DNA from: Lactobacillus pasteurii DSM 23907 = CRBIP 24.76
GTDB taxonomy: Bacteria; Bacillota; Bacilli; Lactobacillales; Lactobacillaceae
Assembly: GCF_000297025.1 (NCBI RefSeq)
Contig: NZ_CAKD01000001.1
Location: forward strand, 62,001-126,000
Reading direction: 5' to 3'
Length of the DNA: 64,000 nucleotides
Part shown: one piece after another, positions 7,470 to 16,601 of the stretch
Layout of the letters: every line of letters starts with the position of its first letter
Position numbering within the stretch: the stretch's first letter is position 1
Position numbers and translations under genes: made by a program
Notes under the pieces: model-generated
Seen by the model: only the letters and a program-made list of their open reading frames with translations
Databases searched by the model: none
What the model was told of the DNA's origin: nothing

Positions 7470-9422
7470 TTATTTTTCAACTGGTTTCTTCCAGAGACTA
7501 AGTACAAGAGCAGCTACGATTGAGCCAATGATAGTTGCTGCAAAGTAAAGGCCAATGTTGTTGGCAAGTGGTGACACCCAAAGTCCACCGTGAGGAGCAG
7601 GAACTTGGATATGCCATAAACCAACTAAAGCACCTGAAACAGCTGAACCAAGAACACATGAAGGAATTACGTGAGCTGGGTCGGCAGCAGCAAATGGAAT
7701 GGCACCTTCAGTAATGAATGAGAAACCTAAGATCCAGTTTGAAACACCTGCACGACGTTCGTCAGCAGTGTACTTGTTCTTAAAGAAAGTAGTACCGATA
7801 GCAGTTGCAAATGGTGGAATCATACCACCTACCATAACTGAAGCCATCAAAACAGCAGCAGTTGCTGAATGTGGATCGTTAGCAAAGGCACCTGAAGCAA
7901 AGACGTAAGCAGCCTTGTTGAAAGGTCCACCCATATCGATTGACATCATACCTGCCAAAACTGCAGTCAAGACTGCTAAGTTAGCAGTACCCATGCCGTT
8001 TAGGAAGTGGCTGATTGCCAAGTTCAATGAACTAAAGATTGGGTTAACGATGTAGAACATGATTGCCGCAATCAAAAGCAAACCTAAGATTGGGTAAATA
8101 AGCATTGGCTTCATACCTTCAACTGACTTAGGCAACTTGCTAAAGAGCTTCTTCAAGCCAACCATTAAGTAACCTGCGATAAAGCCGGCTGCAATACCAC
8201 CTAAGAATCCAGCTGGAGAAGTTGCGTGAGATTGAACGTTAACTTGAACGCCGCCAGCTACGTTAACAATTGAAGCCATGTAACCACCGACTAAACCAGG
8301 CATCAAAGCTGGCAAGTCGCCGATTGATTCAGCGATGTAAGCTGCCAAGATTGGAACCATGAAGGCAAATGACAAGTTACCAGCTGAGTTTAAGAAGATG
8401 AAGGCTGGTGACTTTGGACCACCGGCATAGTTTTCCACGATGAAGGAGATAGCCATCAAGATACCACCACCGATAACGAATGGCAACATGTGACTAATAC
8501 CGCTCATCAAGTTCTTGTAAATTGAACCCCAAACGCCTTGCTTAGTTTCAGTAGCACTTTCGCTTTCTGAAGCGTCTGAGTGGTAAACGCCTGCAGTTTC
8601 ATTAACGATTGAATCGATCAATTCATCTGGCTTGTTGATACCATCTACTACAGGGTGGTTAGTTAAACGCTTGCCGTCAAATCTAGGCATGTCAACCTTC
8701 TTATCTGAAGCAATAACAACACCAATAGAACGCTTGATTTCGTCAGGAGTCAACTTATCCTTAACGCCTTCAGAACCGTTAGTTTCGATTCTTACTTCGA
8801 TGCCGCGCTTTTCACCGGCCTTAATCAAAGCTTCTTGAGCCATGTAAGTGTGGGCAATACCGTTGATACATGCAGTAACACCAACGATAAGTGGCTTTTG
8901 TGAGTCGCTAGCTGCTGCTTTTTCAGCTTCGTGCTTAGCCTTAGCTGCTGCATCTGCTTCATCCTTAGCAGTTTCAGCCTTTTCAAATAAGTCGATAACT
9001 TCTTCTGGCTTGGTTGCTGCCTTCAAAGCTTCAACCAAGTTAGGGTCAATCAACAAACCTGACAATTTTGCCAAAGCTTGCAAGTGAGTGTTGTCTGCGC
9101 CAGCTGGTGCAGTAATCATGAAGAACAAGTTGACTGGAGCGTTATCTAATGAGTTGTAGTCAATTCCCTTGCTACTTTTTGCAAATAAAACTCTAGCCTT
9201 GTTGATGTATTCATTGCGAGCGTGTGGCATCGCAATTCCGCCACCGATACCAGTGGTTGATTCATTTTCACGAGCCCAGATTGACTTAATGAATTCATCT
9301 TCATTGTTGACAATTCCAGTAGCAACTTCCAAATCTGCCATTTCTTTAATGGCTTCTTCTTTGGTTGTTGCTTTCAAATCCATGATCATGGATTCTGTGC
9401 TTAAGATATCCTTGATTCTCAT
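7470..9422 (-). CDS. fruA: PTS fructose-specific EIIABC
   Basis: 650 residues with three fused PTS domains. EIIA (about 1-150) carries phospho-His67 in GGIAMPHARNE. An alanine/lysine/glutamate-rich linker covers 150-175. EIIB (about 177-275) has Cys185 in VGVTACINGIAHTYMAQ. EIIC (about 305-645) has multiple membrane helices. It imports fructose while phosphorylating it to fructose-1-phosphate, the substrate of FruK encoded just upstream (18-bp gap). ATG 9422 follows AGGGGAAG. It is the last gene of fruR-fruK-fruA and is followed by a strong terminator. Domain order A-B-C is the usual one in lactobacilli. Confidence 0.95.
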   Translation of the reverse strand: MRIKDILSTESMIMDLKATTKEEAIKEMADLEVATGIVNNEDEFIKSIWARENESTTGIGGGIAMPHARNEYINKARVLFAKSSKGIDYNSLDNAPVNLFFMITAPAGADNTHLQALAKLSGLLIDPNLVEALKAATKPEEVIDLFEKAETAKDEADAAAKAKHEAEKAAASDSQKPLIVGVTACINGIAHTYMAQEALIKAGEKRGIEVRIETNGSEGVKDKLTPDEIKRSIGVVIASDKKVDMPRFDGKRLTNHPVVDGINKPDELIDSIVNETAGVYHSDASESESATETKQGVWGSIYKNLMSGISHMLPFVIGGGILMAISFIVENYAGGPKSPAFIFLNSAGNLSFAFMVPILAAYIAESIGDLPALMPGLVGGYMASIVNVAGGVQVNVQSHATSPAGFLGGIAAGFIAGYLMVGLKKLFSKLPKSVEGMKPMLIYPILGLLLIAAIMFYIVNPIFSSLNLAISHFLNGMGTANLAVLTAVLAGMMSIDMGGPFNKAAYVFASGAFANDPHSATAAVLMASVMVGGMIPPFATAIGTTFFKNKYTADERRAGVSNWILGFSFITEGAIPFAAADPAHVIPSCVLGSAVSGALVGLWHIQVPAPHGGLWVSPLANNIGLYFAATIIGSIVAALVLSLWKKPVEK

Positions 9423-9440
9423 ATTCGTTCTTCCCCTCTT

Positions 9441-10355
9441 TTAGGAAATTTGTTCTACCTTAATTTGTGGCAAAACAGCTTCGATTTGGCTCTTAACTGC
9501 AATGTCCTTGGTAAATGCAGTAGCTGCGCCACATGCCATTCCGATTCTGAAACTTTCTGCTGGATCGCCAGTCTTGAAGTAAGTTCCCACAAAACCTGCG
9601 ATCATTGAGTCGCCGGCACCAACTGAGTTAACAGCTGTCCCAACAGCACCCTTAGCATGGTAAACGTGGTCCTTAGTAAGCAAGAATCCACCTTCGCCAG
9701 CCATTGAAACCATCACATTTTGTGCACCCATAGTCAAAAGCTTTTGAGCGTATTCAAGCATTACGCTGCTTGAATCAAAGCTAGTGTTGAATAAGTCTGC
9801 AAGTTCATGATGGTTAGGCTTGATTACCAATGGGTGATATTCCAAAGTATCAAGCAAAGCTTGACCAGTTGTATCAACAACAAATTCAGCGCCAGCTTCC
9901 TTGATAGTTGGAAGCATTTCTTGGTAGAAATTGGTTGGCAAGCTTGGCGTAAGCGAACCACTCATTACCACAATGTCGCCTTTCTTTAGATCAGATAAGC
10001 GATCCTTAAAAGCAGTAATTTCTTGCTTGGTAATTTGTGGACCAGCTGCGTTGATTTCAGTTTCCTTTTCAGCGTGAACTTTAACATTAACTCTAGTTAA
10101 ATCTGAAATGGTTACGAAATCATTTACAATTCTCTTTTGGTTTAATTGTCGAACCAATTCCTTGCCTGTAAAGCCCCCTACAAAGCCCCAAGCAGTATTG
10201 TCGATATCTAATTGATTAAGGATTTGTGATACGTTAATTCCTTTACCACCAGCAAGGAAAACGTAATTGTCTGTACGGTTAACTTCTCCTGAATTAACCT
10301 TTTCCAAACTCATTACATAATCCAAAGCTGGATTGACAGTAACGGTGTAAATCAT
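9441..10355 (-). CDS. fruK: 1-phosphofructokinase
   Basis: 304 residues of the PfkB/ribokinase fold. It phosphorylates fructose-1-phosphate to fructose-1,6-bisphosphate, linking FruA import to glycolysis. The first PfkB signature is GGKGINVSQILNQL near residue 37. The C-terminal anion-hole/catalytic motif NSVGAGDSMIAGF carries the base Asp, and VVMSGSLTPSLP lies between. ATG 10355 sits one base after the fruR stop codon. The GGAGGTAAAAGG ribosome site lies inside the last fruR codons, so translation is coupled. Confidence 0.95.
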   Translation of the reverse strand: MIYTVTVNPALDYVMSLEKVNSGEVNRTDNYVFLAGGKGINVSQILNQLDIDNTAWGFVGGFTGKELVRQLNQKRIVNDFVTISDLTRVNVKVHAEKETEINAAGPQITKQEITAFKDRLSDLKKGDIVVMSGSLTPSLPTNFYQEMLPTIKEAGAEFVVDTTGQALLDTLEYHPLVIKPNHHELADLFNTSFDSSSVMLEYAQKLLTMGAQNVMVSMAGEGGFLLTKDHVYHAKGAVGTAVNSVGAGDSMIAGFVGTYFKTGDPAESFRIGMACGAATAFTKDIAVKSQIEAVLPQIKVEQIS

Positions 10356-10356
10356 A

Positions 10357-11115
10357 TTATCCTTTTACCTCCTCTAGTTTGATCATGGCTGGTAATGCCT
10401 TCTTTTGACTTGAATTAAGCTGATTGCTTATCACAACTACATCCCTTGCATCCGCAAAAGCTGCAAAGGATCGCTGCCCGAATTTGCTAGCGTCCGCTAA
10501 GACATATGCGTGTTTAGATTGCATAATCTCTGCTCGCTTGATAGCTGCTTCTTCTGTATCAGGCGTGGTCAATGACCCAGCTTGATCAATTCCGTTCACT
10601 CCAACAAAACATGAATTAAAATTCATCTCCCGGAGTTGATCAATCGCTACTTGCCCAACGACTGCGTGTGTGTCCGTTTTAACTGTTCCACCAATCAAAA
10701 TCGTCTTCAAGCCATGATTCAATCCGTTCAAAGCCGTCTCAACACCATTTGTCACAATCATTAAGTCAGGCACAGCCGCTAGAAAGGGAATCATCTCATA
10801 GGTTGTCGTTCCAGCATCGATAAAGATGTTATCACCCGGATGAACGAAATGTTCCGCAACATATTTGGCAACTGCTACCTTAGCATCATGATTGATACTA
10901 AAACGAACACGTTGTGATATATCTTGTGAAAATTTCTGAATCGATTGCGCTCCACCATGTATACGCTTGATCACCCCAGAATCTTCCATCTGAATCAAGT
11001 CACGTCTGATCGTTGATTCAGAAGTAGAGGTTAACTCACAAAGTTCAGCAATCCGACATAACCCATGTCTATCAACATAGTTGCGGATTATTGAGTGGCG
11101 TGCTTCCGTCAGCAT
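10357..11115 (-). CDS. fruR: DeoR-family regulator of the fructose operon
   Basis: 252 residues from the ATG at 11115 (MLTEARHSIIRNYV). An upstream in-frame start at 11163 exists but would overlap the promoter -35, and 11115 has GAGGTG at proper spacing. The N-terminal HTH (about 18-60, TSTSESTIRRDLIQMEDSGVIKRIHGGA) is the DeoR signature. The C-terminal sugar-phosphate sensor domain carries DAGTTTYEM and LIGGTVKTDTHAVVG. It probably represses its own operon until fructose-1-phosphate binds. TGATCAAAA-type repeats overlap its promoter. Confidence 0.93.
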   Translation of the reverse strand: MLTEARHSIIRNYVDRHGLCRIAELCELTSTSESTIRRDLIQMEDSGVIKRIHGGAQSIQKFSQDISQRVRFSINHDAKVAVAKYVAEHFVHPGDNIFIDAGTTTYEMIPFLAAVPDLMIVTNGVETALNGLNHGLKTILIGGTVKTDTHAVVGQVAIDQLREMNFNSCFVGVNGIDQAGSLTTPDTEEAAIKRAEIMQSKHAYVLADASKFGQRSFAAFADARDVVVISNQLNSSQKKALPAMIKLEEVKG

Positions 11116-11134
11116 ATCTTTCACCTCGATTAAT

Positions 11135-11163
11135 ATTGTATCCGTTTTCTTGATCAAAATCAA
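11135..11163 (-). promoter_or_regulatory. Promoter of fruRKA
   Basis: Minus-strand TTGATT (11158-11163), exactly 17 bp, TACAAT (11135-11140). The predicted start site is near 11128, so the leader before the 11115 ATG is very short and begins near the ribosome site. Confidence 0.7.
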
Positions 11164-11197
11164 TCATTTTTTATCAAAATAATTCATTTTTGATCAT
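11150..11197 (-). promoter_or_regulatory. Array of FruR-type operator half-sites
   Basis: Three copies of a TGATCAAAA-like motif: TTGATCAAAAT at 11150-11160, TTATCAAAAT at 11171-11180, and the inverted TTTTTGATCA at 11186-11195. The first two are 21 bp apart, two helical turns. The array covers the fru -35. The pattern fits a DeoR-family repressor. Assignment to FruR is by position. Confidence 0.55.
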
Positions 11198-11310
11198 AAA
11201 AATGCAAAAAGTCGTCAAATAAACAAAAAAGATTGGTGCAGAATATTCGTTAAACATTGCTACATCAATCTTATTAAGCTTTTTATTCAAAAATTCAATT
11301 TGCTTCAAAT

Positions 11311-13293
11311 TTAATTATGAGCAGTCAAAGCAATCAACTTATCGCCATGCTGGCCACTTGTTTCAGTGATTCTATCTACGCCAGCATAATCAGCTGTGTT
11401 AGTAACAACTACCATTACAGTTGGATCGTAGCCTGCTTCTTTGATAGCTGCCAAATCAACTTCGGCAATCTTTTGACCTTGCTTGACGTGGTCTCCTTGA
11501 CTGACAAAGCTAGTAAAGTGCTTGCCTTCTAAGTTCACCGTATCTAGGCCAATGTGAATCAAAATTTCTGCTCCAAGATCACTCTTAAAGCCATAAGCAT
11601 GCTTACTGTCGTAAGCTACGGTAATTTCACCTGAAACAGGCGCGTAAATATTGCCGTCTGCTGGGACGATTGCTGCGCCATCCCCCATCATCTTAGCGCT
11701 GAAGACCTGATCGTTAACCTTAGTCAAACTTTCGCTTGCACCGTCAACTGGTGCCAAAATAGTTTCATCTTGCAAAGCCAATTGCTTTTGAGCAACTTCA
11801 GTAGCTTTTTGTTCAGTTTCAGTTGCAGTATGTGCATCAACAACTGCAGGTGCTACTTCTTGTGGCATATGATTTTTGCCCCAAAGGTAAGTCAAGGCAA
11901 AAGCTAAGCCAAAGGAAATAAGTTCACTCAAAACATACATTGGAATGGTACGTGGGAAAATTGACAAGAAGCCGATAAATCCGGCTGCACCCATTGAAGC
12001 TGCAATAACATGGGTAAGTCCTGCTACCATACTTGCCACGCCAGAAGCAATCAAAGCGCAAAAGAATGGGAACTTGTACTTCAAGTTAACCCCGAACAAG
12101 GCTGGTTCAGTAATTCCCAATAGGGCAGAAATACCAGCTGAACTTGCTAGACCCTTCATCTTCTTATCCTTAGTCAAGAACCAGATGGCAAAAGTAGCAG
12201 CACCTTGAGCTACGTTAGCCATTGAAGCAACAACAAAGATAAAGTCGCCGGCACCCTTGCCGCTAGCAAAGGCTGAAACCAATTGCGTTTCAATGGCTGG
12301 AAAACTTTGGTGAAGACCAGTCGTAACGATAGCTGAATAAGTCAAACCAAAGATACCCATGCCGATAAAGCTAGTAGCATCGTATAACCAAACAATACCG
12401 TTGGTAATGCAGTCTGAAACGAACTTCAAGACTGGTCCAATAACCGTAAAGGTCAAAAATCCAGTAATCAAAATTGACAATAATGGCGTAAAGGTAAAGT
12501 CAACTGCACTTGGCAACCATTTATGGAATCTCTTTTCAAGAAACGCTAGTAGCCATACAGCTGCCAAAACTGGAATAACTTGGTAAGTATATGAAGTTTG
12601 CGTTACATGCAAACCAAAGATATCCCAGAACTTGGTGTAGCTTGCAATCGTTGCAACCTTGCTCAAATCAGTTGCACCAATAATGTTAGCAGTACCTGGC
12701 GCTACCATAATCATACCGATAGCTGCTGATAGGAACTGGTTAGCGCCAAAGCGCTTGCCGGCACTAATTGCAACTAAAATTGGCAAAAACCAAAATGGCG
12801 CTGCTGACATCAATTGAATCATGTCGCTAAGACCCTTGATCTGTGGGTAAAGCTCTACCAAAGCCTTAGGTCCAAACAAACCACCTTGAGTCAAGAAGTT
12901 GTTAAGTGCCATTAGCAAACCACCCGCAACTAGGGCTGGAATGATTGGAACGAAAATATCGCTTAGCAACTTGATGAAGGCCATAACTGGGTTGGTCTTT
13001 TGCTGACCATTAGCCACATTCTTCAAATCGTCGGTTGACAATTCTTTTAGGCCAGTGATCTTGATAAATTCGTCATAAACGTCATTAACATCCCCTGGTC
13101 CAATGATAATTTGATATTGGCCTTGGGTCTTAAAAGTACCCTTAACATCTGGATCGCCGTCCAATCCAGCTTGATCAATTTTATTATCGTCTTTTAAAAC
13201 CAAACGCAATCTTGTAGCACAGTGGGCGCCGGCAATAATATTGTCGCGTCCCACATATTTTATTACACGCTCGGCAACTGCTCGATGATCCAT
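11311..13293 (-). CDS. scrA: PTS sucrose-specific EIIBCA
   Basis: 660 residues from ATG 13293 ([19 protein letters not shown]). That start has GTGAGGAATG upstream. A further in-frame GTG at 13341 is rejected because it lies within the -10 region. EIIB has Cys25 in [19 protein letters not shown] has about ten membrane helices (roughly 110-470). EIIA of the glucose type at the C-terminus has phospho-His near residue 580 in [14 protein letters not shown]. It takes up sucrose as sucrose-6-phosphate for ScrB, which is divergently encoded. A beta-glucoside PTS of the same family is the alternative; the scrB-scrR context favours sucrose. Confidence 0.92.
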   Translation of the reverse strand: MDHRAVAERVIKYVGRDNIIAGAHCATRLRLVLKDDNKIDQAGLDGDPDVKGTFKTQGQYQIIIGPGDVNDVYDEFIKITGLKELSTDDLKNVANGQQKTNPVMAFIKLLSDIFVPIIPALVAGGLLMALNNFLTQGGLFGPKALVELYPQIKGLSDMIQLMSAAPFWFLPILVAISAGKRFGANQFLSAAIGMIMVAPGTANIIGATDLSKVATIASYTKFWDIFGLHVTQTSYTYQVIPVLAAVWLLAFLEKRFHKWLPSAVDFTFTPLLSILITGFLTFTVIGPVLKFVSDCITNGIVWLYDATSFIGMGIFGLTYSAIVTTGLHQSFPAIETQLVSAFASGKGAGDFIFVVASMANVAQGAATFAIWFLTKDKKMKGLASSAGISALLGITEPALFGVNLKYKFPFFCALIASGVASMVAGLTHVIAASMGAAGFIGFLSIFPRTIPMYVLSELISFGLAFALTYLWGKNHMPQEVAPAVVDAHTATETEQKATEVAQKQLALQDETILAPVDGASESLTKVNDQVFSAKMMGDGAAIVPADGNIYAPVSGEITVAYDSKHAYGFKSDLGAEILIHIGLDTVNLEGKHFTSFVSQGDHVKQGQKIAEVDLAAIKEAGYDPTVMVVVTNTADYAGVDRITETSGQHGDKLIALTAHN

Positions 13294-13346
13294 CTTACAT
13301 TCCTCACTTTTACTTGAAATCGGTTTAAATATTTTCTTCACGATCT

Positions 13347-13375
13347 ATAATAAGCGCTTTCAAGTTTTCTGTCAA
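13347..13375 (-). promoter_or_regulatory. scrA promoter
   Basis: Minus-strand TTGACA (13370-13375), 17 bp, TATTAT (13347-13352). The -35 lies inside the palindromic operator and the spacer holds a cre-like site. Confidence 0.8.
13348..13362 (-). promoter_or_regulatory. cre-like site in the scrA promoter
   Basis: Minus-strand TGAAAGCGCTTATTA resembles the CcpA cre consensus, with one mismatch when read from the preceding T. It lies between the -35 and -10 of scrA. Confidence 0.6.
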
Positions 13376-13390
13376 ACGTTTGACAGAAAA
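13365..13390. promoter_or_regulatory. Perfect 26-bp palindrome, probable ScrR operator
   Basis: The half TTTTCTGTCAAAC is followed directly by its exact reverse complement, with the central CG typical of LacI-family operators. It overlaps the scrA -35. A CGTTTGACA half of the same kind recurs at 13444-13452 on the scrB side. Confidence 0.7.
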
Positions 13391-13443
13391 TAATTAATTA
13401 TTTTTAGAATGTGATAAAATATAGGTAGCGTTAATCTGCTATT

Positions 13444-13475
13444 CGTTTGACATAAAACTTATTTCATCATAAAAT
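13444..13475 (+). promoter_or_regulatory. scrB promoter with second ScrR half-operator
   Basis: Plus-strand TTGACA (13447-13452), 17 bp, TAAAAT (13470-13475). The -35 is part of CGTTTGACATAAAA (13444-13457), which repeats the right half of the main palindrome 67 bp away. Confidence 0.7.
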
Positions 13476-13485
13476 TAGTTCAAAT

Positions 13486-13500
13486 AGATAACGCTTTCAA
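13486..13500. promoter_or_regulatory. cre site downstream of the scrB transcription start
   Basis: Minus-strand TTGAAAGCGTTATCT fits the cre consensus WTGNAANCGNWNNCW at every defined position. It lies just after the predicted scrB start site and just before its ribosome site, so bound CcpA would act as a roadblock. Confidence 0.75.
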
Positions 13501-13518
13501 CAGAAAGGAAGTTTGCTT

Positions 13519-14949
13519 ATGGAATGGTCAAAAGCCCAGCGCTATTTACCATATGACCAATGGAGCGCGGCTGAGCTACTCAAATTACAGGCTCAAGCCA
13601 CAAATTCTCCATATCAATTGCAATATCATATCAGGCCACAATCAGGATTGCTCAATGATCCTAACGGCTTTTGCTACTTCAATGGAAAGTACCATGTCTT
13701 TTACCAATCTTTTCCATTTGGGGCAGTTCACGGCTTAAAATCCTGGATGCATGAAGCCTCTTCGGATTTGGTCCATTGGGAAAACTTAGGCTTGGCAATT
13801 CTGCCTGATGGAAAATATGACAGCCACGGGGCCTACTCTGGTAGTGCGATTGCCATTGATGACAAGCTATTTTTAATGTACACAGGCAATCATCGCGATC
13901 AAAATTGGCAGCGAACTGCCTATCAGCTTGGAGCATGGATGGATAAACAAAACCAAATCACCAAAGTCGATCAACCATTATTTAAAAACGATCAGGCAGT
14001 GACCGAACATTTCCGCGATCCACAAATTTTGCACCAAAATGGTCGCTATTATGCAATCATCGGTGCCCAAGATGCCCAGACTAAAGCTGGGGAAATTCTG
14101 GTCTATGAAAGCCTAGATCTAAGTAGCTGGCAAAAAGTTGGCCGGCTCAATCTAGATCCTTTAGGTTATATGATCGAGTGTCCTAACTTAGTTTACGTCG
14201 ATGGCCGACCTGTCTTATTTTTTTGTCCACAAGGCTTAGACAAAAAACAAGTCCATTATGACAATATCTACCCTAATATGTACTTAGTGCTTGATGAGAT
14301 CGATCTAGCAACAGCCACAGTTAAGGTAAGCCAGCCATTAAGACAGCTAGATTTTGGCTTTGACGTTTATGCCAGTCAAGCCTTCAATCAAGGTACGGAT
14401 TGTTACCTGATTAGCTGGGCGGGGCTGCCTGATATAACTTATCCAACTGATTCAGAAAACTGGGCCAATTGTCTCAGTCAGGTCAAGGAACTTCATTTAA
14501 AAGACAATCAATTGATTCAAAAACCAGCCAAAGCCATGAAGTCCTTGCGCCAAAATGGGGAAGTTTTCAAAGATCAGACAAGCTTATTCAAACAAACAGA
14601 CAATCAATATGAACTATCCTTAACCATTGATAAAAATCAGCTTGCTAGCTTGGAATTAGCTAAAGATTCTACTAGCAGCCTAAAAGTCAAATTTGATACA
14701 ATAAATGGGAAATTAACTTTGACAAGAGATCAAGGTGCATTTGCTCAAAAATATGGCTTAAATCGAGCTGTCAACTTAGAGGCTAACAGCGACATTAAAG
14801 TCGATATTTTCGTTGACCATTCCTTAATCGAAATTTTTGTTAATGGTGGCCAAGCCGTCCTAACTAGTCGTTTCTTCAATTTGGGAACTGGAATTGAGTT
14901 CTTGGCACCTTGCAAATATCAGGCTACATACTGGCCAATAGTAAAGTAA
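13519..14949 (+). CDS. scrB: Sucrose-6-phosphate hydrolase (GH32)
   Basis: 476 residues from ATG 13519 (AAAGGAAG upstream); an earlier TTG at 13513 lacks spacing. It hydrolyses sucrose-6-phosphate to glucose-6-phosphate and fructose in the cytoplasm. The GH32 catalytic triad is visible: nucleophile Asp47 in LLNDPNG, stabiliser Asp167 in FRDP, acid/base Glu220 in MIECPNL. A five-bladed propeller domain is followed by a C-terminal beta-sandwich (from about 330), ending in the DHSLIEIFVNGG segment usual for the family. No signal peptide, which argues against a secreted levanase or invertase. scrR follows after 10 bp. Confidence 0.95.
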   Translation: MEWSKAQRYLPYDQWSAAELLKLQAQATNSPYQLQYHIRPQSGLLNDPNGFCYFNGKYHVFYQSFPFGAVHGLKSWMHEASSDLVHWENLGLAILPDGKYDSHGAYSGSAIAIDDKLFLMYTGNHRDQNWQRTAYQLGAWMDKQNQITKVDQPLFKNDQAVTEHFRDPQILHQNGRYYAIIGAQDAQTKAGEILVYESLDLSSWQKVGRLNLDPLGYMIECPNLVYVDGRPVLFFCPQGLDKKQVHYDNIYPNMYLVLDEIDLATATVKVSQPLRQLDFGFDVYASQAFNQGTDCYLISWAGLPDITYPTDSENWANCLSQVKELHLKDNQLIQKPAKAMKSLRQNGEVFKDQTSLFKQTDNQYELSLTIDKNQLASLELAKDSTSSLKVKFDTINGKLTLTRDQGAFAQKYGLNRAVNLEANSDIKVDIFVDHSLIEIFVNGGQAVLTSRFFNLGTGIEFLAPCKYQATYWPIVK

Positions 14950-14959
14950 GGTTTTATCA

Positions 14960-15955
14960 ATGAAATTAACTGATGTTGCAAAAGAAGCTGGCGTATCACC
15001 TACTACAGTTTCAAGAGTAATCAATAATCATGGCTATTTAAGCGAGGCTACTAAGACTAAGGTCTTTGCAGCGATGAAAAAATTAAATTACCAGCCTAAT
15101 ACCCTCGCCCGTTCACTTCAGGGAAAACAAACTCATTTCATCGGCGTAATTTTTCCTACCATTAAGAATCCTTTTTTCGCTGAACTAGTCGATGAAATTG
15201 AACGCATTTTGTTTGCTCATGGTTATAAGATTATCCTTTGCAACGCAAATTACGATAAAGAAAAAGAAAGAAATTATATCGGCATGCTGCTGGCTAACCA
15301 AGTTGATGGAATTATTGCCGGTGCGCATAATTTAGGAATTGAAGAATACGAGCAAATAGGTTTACCGATTGTTTCTTTTGACCGTAAGCTTTCCCAGAAT
15401 ATTCCGATCGTTTCTTGCGATAACTACCACGGAATTGAACTTGCTTGTCAAGATCTTTATCAAAATGGCTGCCGGCAGATTTATTTCCTTGGAAATTCTC
15501 ACCGCCAAGGCAATCCAACTGATGAACGTTTGCAGGCTTATGAAGATACCATGCAAAAATTCGGCTTAACTAAGCATGTCCATTCAATTGCCTTTTCTGA
15601 TTCAAGCAACCTAAAGCGGATTGCCATTGACGAGATTCTAAACTCAAAAAAAGCCGATGGCATTGTTGCTACCGACGACTTAACTGCCTTATTGGTCTTA
15701 GAAGAAGCCAAAAAACTTGGCCTAAGCGTGCCGGATGACTTAAAGGTAATCGGCTTTGACGGCACCAATTTGGTGCAAACCTACCATAGCGAATTATCGA
15801 CTGTAGCCCAGCCAATTAGCGATATTGCACAGCTACTGGTTGAGTTATTGCTACACCGGGTTGAAAAACGTGAAGACATCACTCAGCAACATTACAAGCT
15901 GCCAGTTAAATTGATCCACAGTCTAACATCTACCCAAAGTCATCCACAAAAATAA
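14960..15955 (+). CDS. scrR: LacI-family sucrose operon repressor
   Basis: 331 residues. The N-terminal LacI HTH (MKLTDVAKEAGVSPTTVSRVINNHGYLSEATK, with hinge helix RSLQG near 53) is complete. A periplasmic-binding-protein-like effector domain follows (60-330). It lies 10 bp behind scrB, with a ribosome site overlapping the scrB stop. It most likely represses scrA and scrB by binding the palindrome between them. The effector is presumably sucrose-6-phosphate or fructose, by analogy with other ScrR proteins. Confidence 0.92.
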   Translation: MKLTDVAKEAGVSPTTVSRVINNHGYLSEATKTKVFAAMKKLNYQPNTLARSLQGKQTHFIGVIFPTIKNPFFAELVDEIERILFAHGYKIILCNANYDKEKERNYIGMLLANQVDGIIAGAHNLGIEEYEQIGLPIVSFDRKLSQNIPIVSCDNYHGIELACQDLYQNGCRQIYFLGNSHRQGNPTDERLQAYEDTMQKFGLTKHVHSIAFSDSSNLKRIAIDEILNSKKADGIVATDDLTALLVLEEAKKLGLSVPDDLKVIGFDGTNLVQTYHSELSTVAQPISDIAQLLVELLLHRVEKREDITQQHYKLPVKLIHSLTSTQSHPQK

Positions 15956-15962
15956 AGAAAAG

Positions 15963-16001
15963 AAAAATGACTATCAACTTTTTTGCTGGTAGTCATTTTT
16001 T
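15963..16001. terminator. Bidirectional terminator after scrR
   Basis: AAAAATGACTATCA / TGGTAGTCATTTTT stem flanked by A- and T-runs. It also serves the small-gene operon that converges from the right. Confidence 0.85.
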
Positions 16002-16005
16002 ATTC

Positions 16006-16323
16006 CTAAAATGTGCGTTTGCGAACTGTGTCATAAATTAAGCCGCCTAATGACCCTATCCCCAAAGTCAAACCAATCGTCAGCCATAAATTGCGATAAT
16101 TCTTATCGCCAGACACAATCAAGTTATTATGTTTATTAACTTGCTTCACAATCTGCCCAATTTCTTTATTCTGTTGTAACTCATTTCTTCGGCCCACTCG
16201 CTCAGTTGTAGCTGCTTCTACAGGTTGGTTTTGCAGCTGAATTAACGGTATCCCCAGTAAAGACGCAGCCAGCAAAATCGCAGCCATCCAGCTATGGCCA
16301 TAATTCATTATCTTCTTCATCAT
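16006..16323 (-). CDS. Small secreted, C-terminally membrane-anchored protein of unknown function
   Basis: 105 residues. The N-terminus (KKIMNYGHSWMAAILLAASLLG...VEAA) looks like a signal peptide cleaved near residue 38. A charged, Gln/Asn-rich middle follows (TERVGRRNELQQNKEIGQIV). A second hydrophobic helix NLWLTIGLTLGIGSLGGLIY is followed by RKRTF. The topology resembles a surface protein with a membrane tail, but there is no LPXTG motif. ATG 16323 has GAGGGTAAT upstream. It lies 8 bp behind the 64-residue gene, so the two are one operon, probably under the direct-repeat promoter at 16602-16649. I do not recognise the family. A bacteriocin immunity or signalling role is possible only by context. 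Confidence 0.7.
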   Translation of the reverse strand: MMKKIMNYGHSWMAAILLAASLLGIPLIQLQNQPVEAATTERVGRRNELQQNKEIGQIVKQVNKHNNLIVSGDKNYRNLWLTIGLTLGIGSLGGLIYDTVRKRTF

Positions 16324-16331
16324 ATTACCCT

Positions 16332-16526
16332 CTAATCAAACAGATCGCTCATCTTCAAAGGTATGTTGTTATGCAAGACAAAGTACTTGATAAAGCCTTC
16401 TTTGAAGCTAATTTGATCCTGCTTTTGATTAATCAAGGTATCATGAATTGCCCAAAAGCTTGTCACCGCAAGATCGACGATTAAGATAATTAAAAATCCA
16501 ATCAAAATATAAAATAAATATTCCAT
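16332..16526 (-). CDS. 64-residue single-helix membrane protein of unknown function
   Basis: The start is taken at ATG 16526, which has a perfect AGGAGG ribosome site. A longer reading from 16607 would begin inside the -35 element. The product MEYLFYILIGFLIILIVDLA... has one strong N-terminal membrane helix (about 3-28). A short charged loop and an amphipathic C-terminal half (FKEGFIKYFVLHNN) follow. It is the first gene of a two-gene operon. No motif is recognised. Confidence 0.65.
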   Translation of the reverse strand: MEYLFYILIGFLIILIVDLAVTSFWAIHDTLINQKQDQISFKEGFIKYFVLHNNIPLKMSDLFD

Positions 16527-16601
16527 GCCAACCTCCTCCAAAGATTTTGCATTTTCCTTACTGTTATATTCAACTAATACACTAATATAATTAAGGCGTT
16601 T

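Noticed and set aside
11115-11163. FruR starting at 11163
   Set aside because: That start would sit on the promoter -35 and lacks a ribosome site.
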